Origin: Bacteroidia bacterium
GTDB taxonomy: Bacteria > Bacteroidota > Bacteroidia > JABEUT01
Length of the DNA: 6,823 bases
Assembly: GCA_013044305.1 (NCBI GenBank)
Contig: JABEUT010000141.1
Location: 1 to 6,823, forward strand
Direction of reading: 5' to 3'
Of the stretch, positions 6,101 to 6,823 are shown piece by piece. Both the position numbers and the translations under genes were made by a program. The notes under the pieces are model-generated. The model had not been told where the DNA came from. It worked only from the letters and a program-made list of their open reading frames with translations, and did no database searches. How positions within the stretch are numbered: the stretch's first letter is position 1; each line of letters begins with the position of its first letter.

Positions 6101-6823
6101 ATCGAGTTGCGTGGTAACATTAGCCGGTGTAAAGTAAACACTTGTGTCGGTTACGGCATAATCGGGCAAAGAATCCTTTGCCATAAAGGTTATTGCCGGG
6201 TCGCCGTTTAAGGTCATCTCCAATATGGTCATGGTATTTATAATGTCGGAAGGCAGCGCCGCATAGCATTTGCCTATGGTGTTCTGCAAGGATTTGGCAA
6301 TGGGCTTACGCCAGAAAAGGGTATCTATATCCTGATAAAAATATGTGGTATAATTGAACAGGTAGCCTGCCACGCCAAGGTCGTCGGTGGCTAAAAATGC
6401 AATGGCGCCCGGGTTTTCAAGGGTGAATTGCTCGCTGGTATTTGAAATTGCCTCCCCTTCAGGCTCAAAAATATCTCCCGAAAAACAGGCATCGCCTATT
6501 ATCATCGGATATTTCCCGTAATTGCTGTAATCTGACGGGGCATCGAGGTTCACATCAAAATTGCTGCCCGAAGCATGACCGAAGAAAGTCATAAGCGACA
6601 CGCCGGTGTTGATAAGGTTCTTCACTGAATCGGCAAGGGTAATTTGTATTGGCGCCGGGGTTGATTTAAGGAAGGTATATACGTTGGCGCCAAAATACGG
6701 CTTTGTAATAATGCCTGCAAAGGTGTTCAGGTAATTGAGGAACTGCTGCTGCTGCTGCTGGTCGTCGCCCCCGCCGAAATGAATCACCTTTTTCATCCAT
6801 TGCGCATAAGGGGTAGATTCAAA
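3140..6823 (-). CDS. C25 (gingipain-family) cysteine peptidase, PorU/PorU2-like, multidomain; 5' end cut by window
   Basis: The frame is open to the right edge. The ATG at 6796 is internal, since nine in-frame codons (FESTPYAQW) precede it, so the signal peptide, propeptide and first part of the catalytic domain lie outside. Numbering from that Met: residues 1-205 are the C25 peptidase core, with catalytic His74 in FFGHASGSNF, Cys104 in IIGDACFSGDIF and the family-typical LNGDPAITF (196-204). Then come a CARDB-like domain (about 213-325), a beta-domain split by a Pro/Ala-rich insertion (333-535), a probable ILEI/FAM3-like domain (612-732), a second CARDB-like domain (858-980), an Ig-like segment with NPLLDVTFDGVHILNNDIV (985-1100) and an FlgD-like C-terminus (1106-1190: NYPNPF, WDGTDRFGD, GLYLYRV) ending GWGKMYMLK. 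Proteins of this type are exported through or act in type IX secretion; PorU cleaves C-terminal signals. Domain order favours the larger PorU2-like group over PorU itself, but the substrate is unknown. The stop codon lies 19 bases before smpB. Confidence 0.88.
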   Translation of the reverse strand, partial: FESTPYAQWMKKVIHFGGGDDQQQQQQFLNYLNTFAGIITKPYFGANVYTFLKSTPAPIQITLADSVKNLINTGVSLMTFFGHASGSNFDVNLDAPSDYSNYGKYPMIIGDACFSGDIFEPEGEAISNTSEQFTLENPGAIAFLATDDLGVAGYLFNYTTYFYQDIDTLFWRKPIAKSLQNTIGKCYAALPSDIINTMTILEMTLNGDPAITFMAKDSLPDYAVTDTSVYFTPANVTTQLDSFKVNVVVYNLAEAVTQPVQVSVTRIFPGGQTQSYLKTFPHVYYQDTLSITMPVNNQIGVGLNKFTVSVDPNNFCKELTKVNNNLNQPASLLISSGDIVPIFPYQFAIIPTDTVTLKASTGNPNAPSRRYIFQMDTTIFFNSPWLKSQVVSSPGGVVCANQWNWQNTPPGTPFWNLHPVNNNPHRPLKLHSGEPVKFSPAQKAAVPSPAMKPIAEKPAMGAAISNANSPAAKPAQAGARPGIGEQQGMMQTVATQTPVRHVVTPPPSFLFRDSTVYYWRVMRDTNDFKDFFWEESSFQYITGKTGWAQAHYYQFDNNYYTYISSDIPHRRWLFSPTGATLQCNTYGVPLPQFWSNIGKLFATEYLLNLTTEGTGGCQATNQLMVAVIDGVSLQPWFSGNPNYQFGQANGAGNPNGCLLGNKFVFWTNNASQMTAMKNMLKAVPAGDYILIYSFVEANFKHWADTSVRSQITALGGPGSGTLASYSDTVPWIFLAKKGSPLSAMNVVGIGPLDSLHLTVNLSNNEDFGSNLSPVIGPAQHWDSLSWRQHPLVNPNRDSARLNIMGIDNSDNSTMLFRNIAPQVANMYLSSINPKIYPRLQLMEYTKDTLTHTPSQMNKWQVFFTPVPEVAVNPSILYPSQAAYFHEDTLQEGDSIKYQTVVQNISPYTMDSMAYNAWVLDGANVSHYLPVKHTKILLPGDTTMLTAKTSSLAYPGANSIWFEVNPAAQPLTRPEEYHFNNFAWENFFVQSDKINPLLDVTFDGVHILNNDIVSPHPTILITLKDLNQFLLLNSPANFAVFIRNVNTPVATPVTVGNQMTFTPAVLPDNSCKLIYTPVLTDGTYELTVQAKNSAGVMSGPNAYVIDFQVINKSMISDVMNYPNPFTTSTRFVFTLTGDQVPTYFKIQIMTVTGKVIREITKDELGPIHIGRNITEFAWDGTDRFGDRVATGLYLYRVVTSIDGQSLDHYATQADQFFTDGWGKMYMLK
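5303..5524 (-). other. Low-complexity Pro/Ala/Lys-rich linker region within the C25 peptidase gene
   Basis: Residues about 425-498 of the visible peptidase (numbered from Met at 6796) are dominated by Pro, Ala, Lys, Gly and Gln, with repeated short pieces such as SPA, KPA and AMKP. It has almost no large hydrophobic residues and should be disordered. It separates the strand GGVVCANQWNWQ (386-397) from DSTVYYWRV (504-512), which look like consecutive strands of one beta-domain. Confidence 0.65.
6743..6760 (-). repeat. (CAG)6 trinucleotide repeat coding for six glutamines
   Basis: Six perfect CAG codons (CTG on the plus strand) encode Gln13-Gln18, directly after the FGGGDD strand end of the C25 catalytic domain. 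Being a triplet repeat, length changes would keep the frame. Confidence 0.9.

Noticed and set aside
6794..6796. ATG at 6796 as the start of the C25 peptidase
   Set aside because: The frame stays open upstream to the window edge, with plausible C25 sequence (FESTPYAQW) before it, and the protein would lack a signal peptide; the true start lies outside the window.

Overview
The window looks like chromosomal DNA of a Bacteroidota bacterium, probably from the Chitinophagales/Sphingobacteriales side of the phylum; this placement is inferred. The evidence is the promoter type (TAnnTTTG boxes just ahead of two genes), the lack of clear Shine-Dalgarno sequences, a large C25 (gingipain-family) cysteine peptidase with an FlgD-like C-terminus as found in type IX secretion system (T9SS) organisms, and protein sequences typical of that phylum. 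No rRNA, tRNA, CRISPR array, insertion sequence or phage module is visible, and no gene-free stretch exceeds about 160 bases.

Layout. On the minus strand at the left edge lie a cut-off gene of unknown function (1-264) and, upstream of it, a small two-helix membrane protein of the holin-3_6/YqjE type (310-657); they probably form one transcription unit. A 143-base divergent intergenic region (658-800) follows. It holds two adjacent short inverted repeats and a promoter box directly abutting the GTG start of pcm (801-1493, plus strand), which encodes protein-L-isoaspartate O-methyltransferase. After a 156-base gap with its own promoter box comes a secreted outer-membrane beta-barrel protein (1650-2609, plus strand). 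Its gene ends at a strong hairpin terminator (2626-2667) shared with the converging smpB gene (2665-3120, minus strand), which encodes the tmRNA-binding protein. Nineteen bases upstream of smpB ends a very large C25 peptidase gene (3140-6823, minus strand) whose 5' part lies beyond the window.

Functionally this is mostly a housekeeping and cell-envelope neighbourhood. Pcm repairs damaged aspartyl/asparaginyl residues, SmpB with tmRNA rescues stalled ribosomes, the barrel protein sits in the outer membrane, and the peptidase is a secreted or surface multidomain protein resembling the PorU/PorU2 sortase-like group. I see no convincing new multi-gene system. The most unusual items are the domain layout of the peptidase (a probable ILEI/FAM3-like domain and a Pro/Ala-rich insertion inside a beta-domain), the probable leaderless GTG start of pcm with candidate operators beside it, and the smpB stop codon sitting inside the shared terminator stem.
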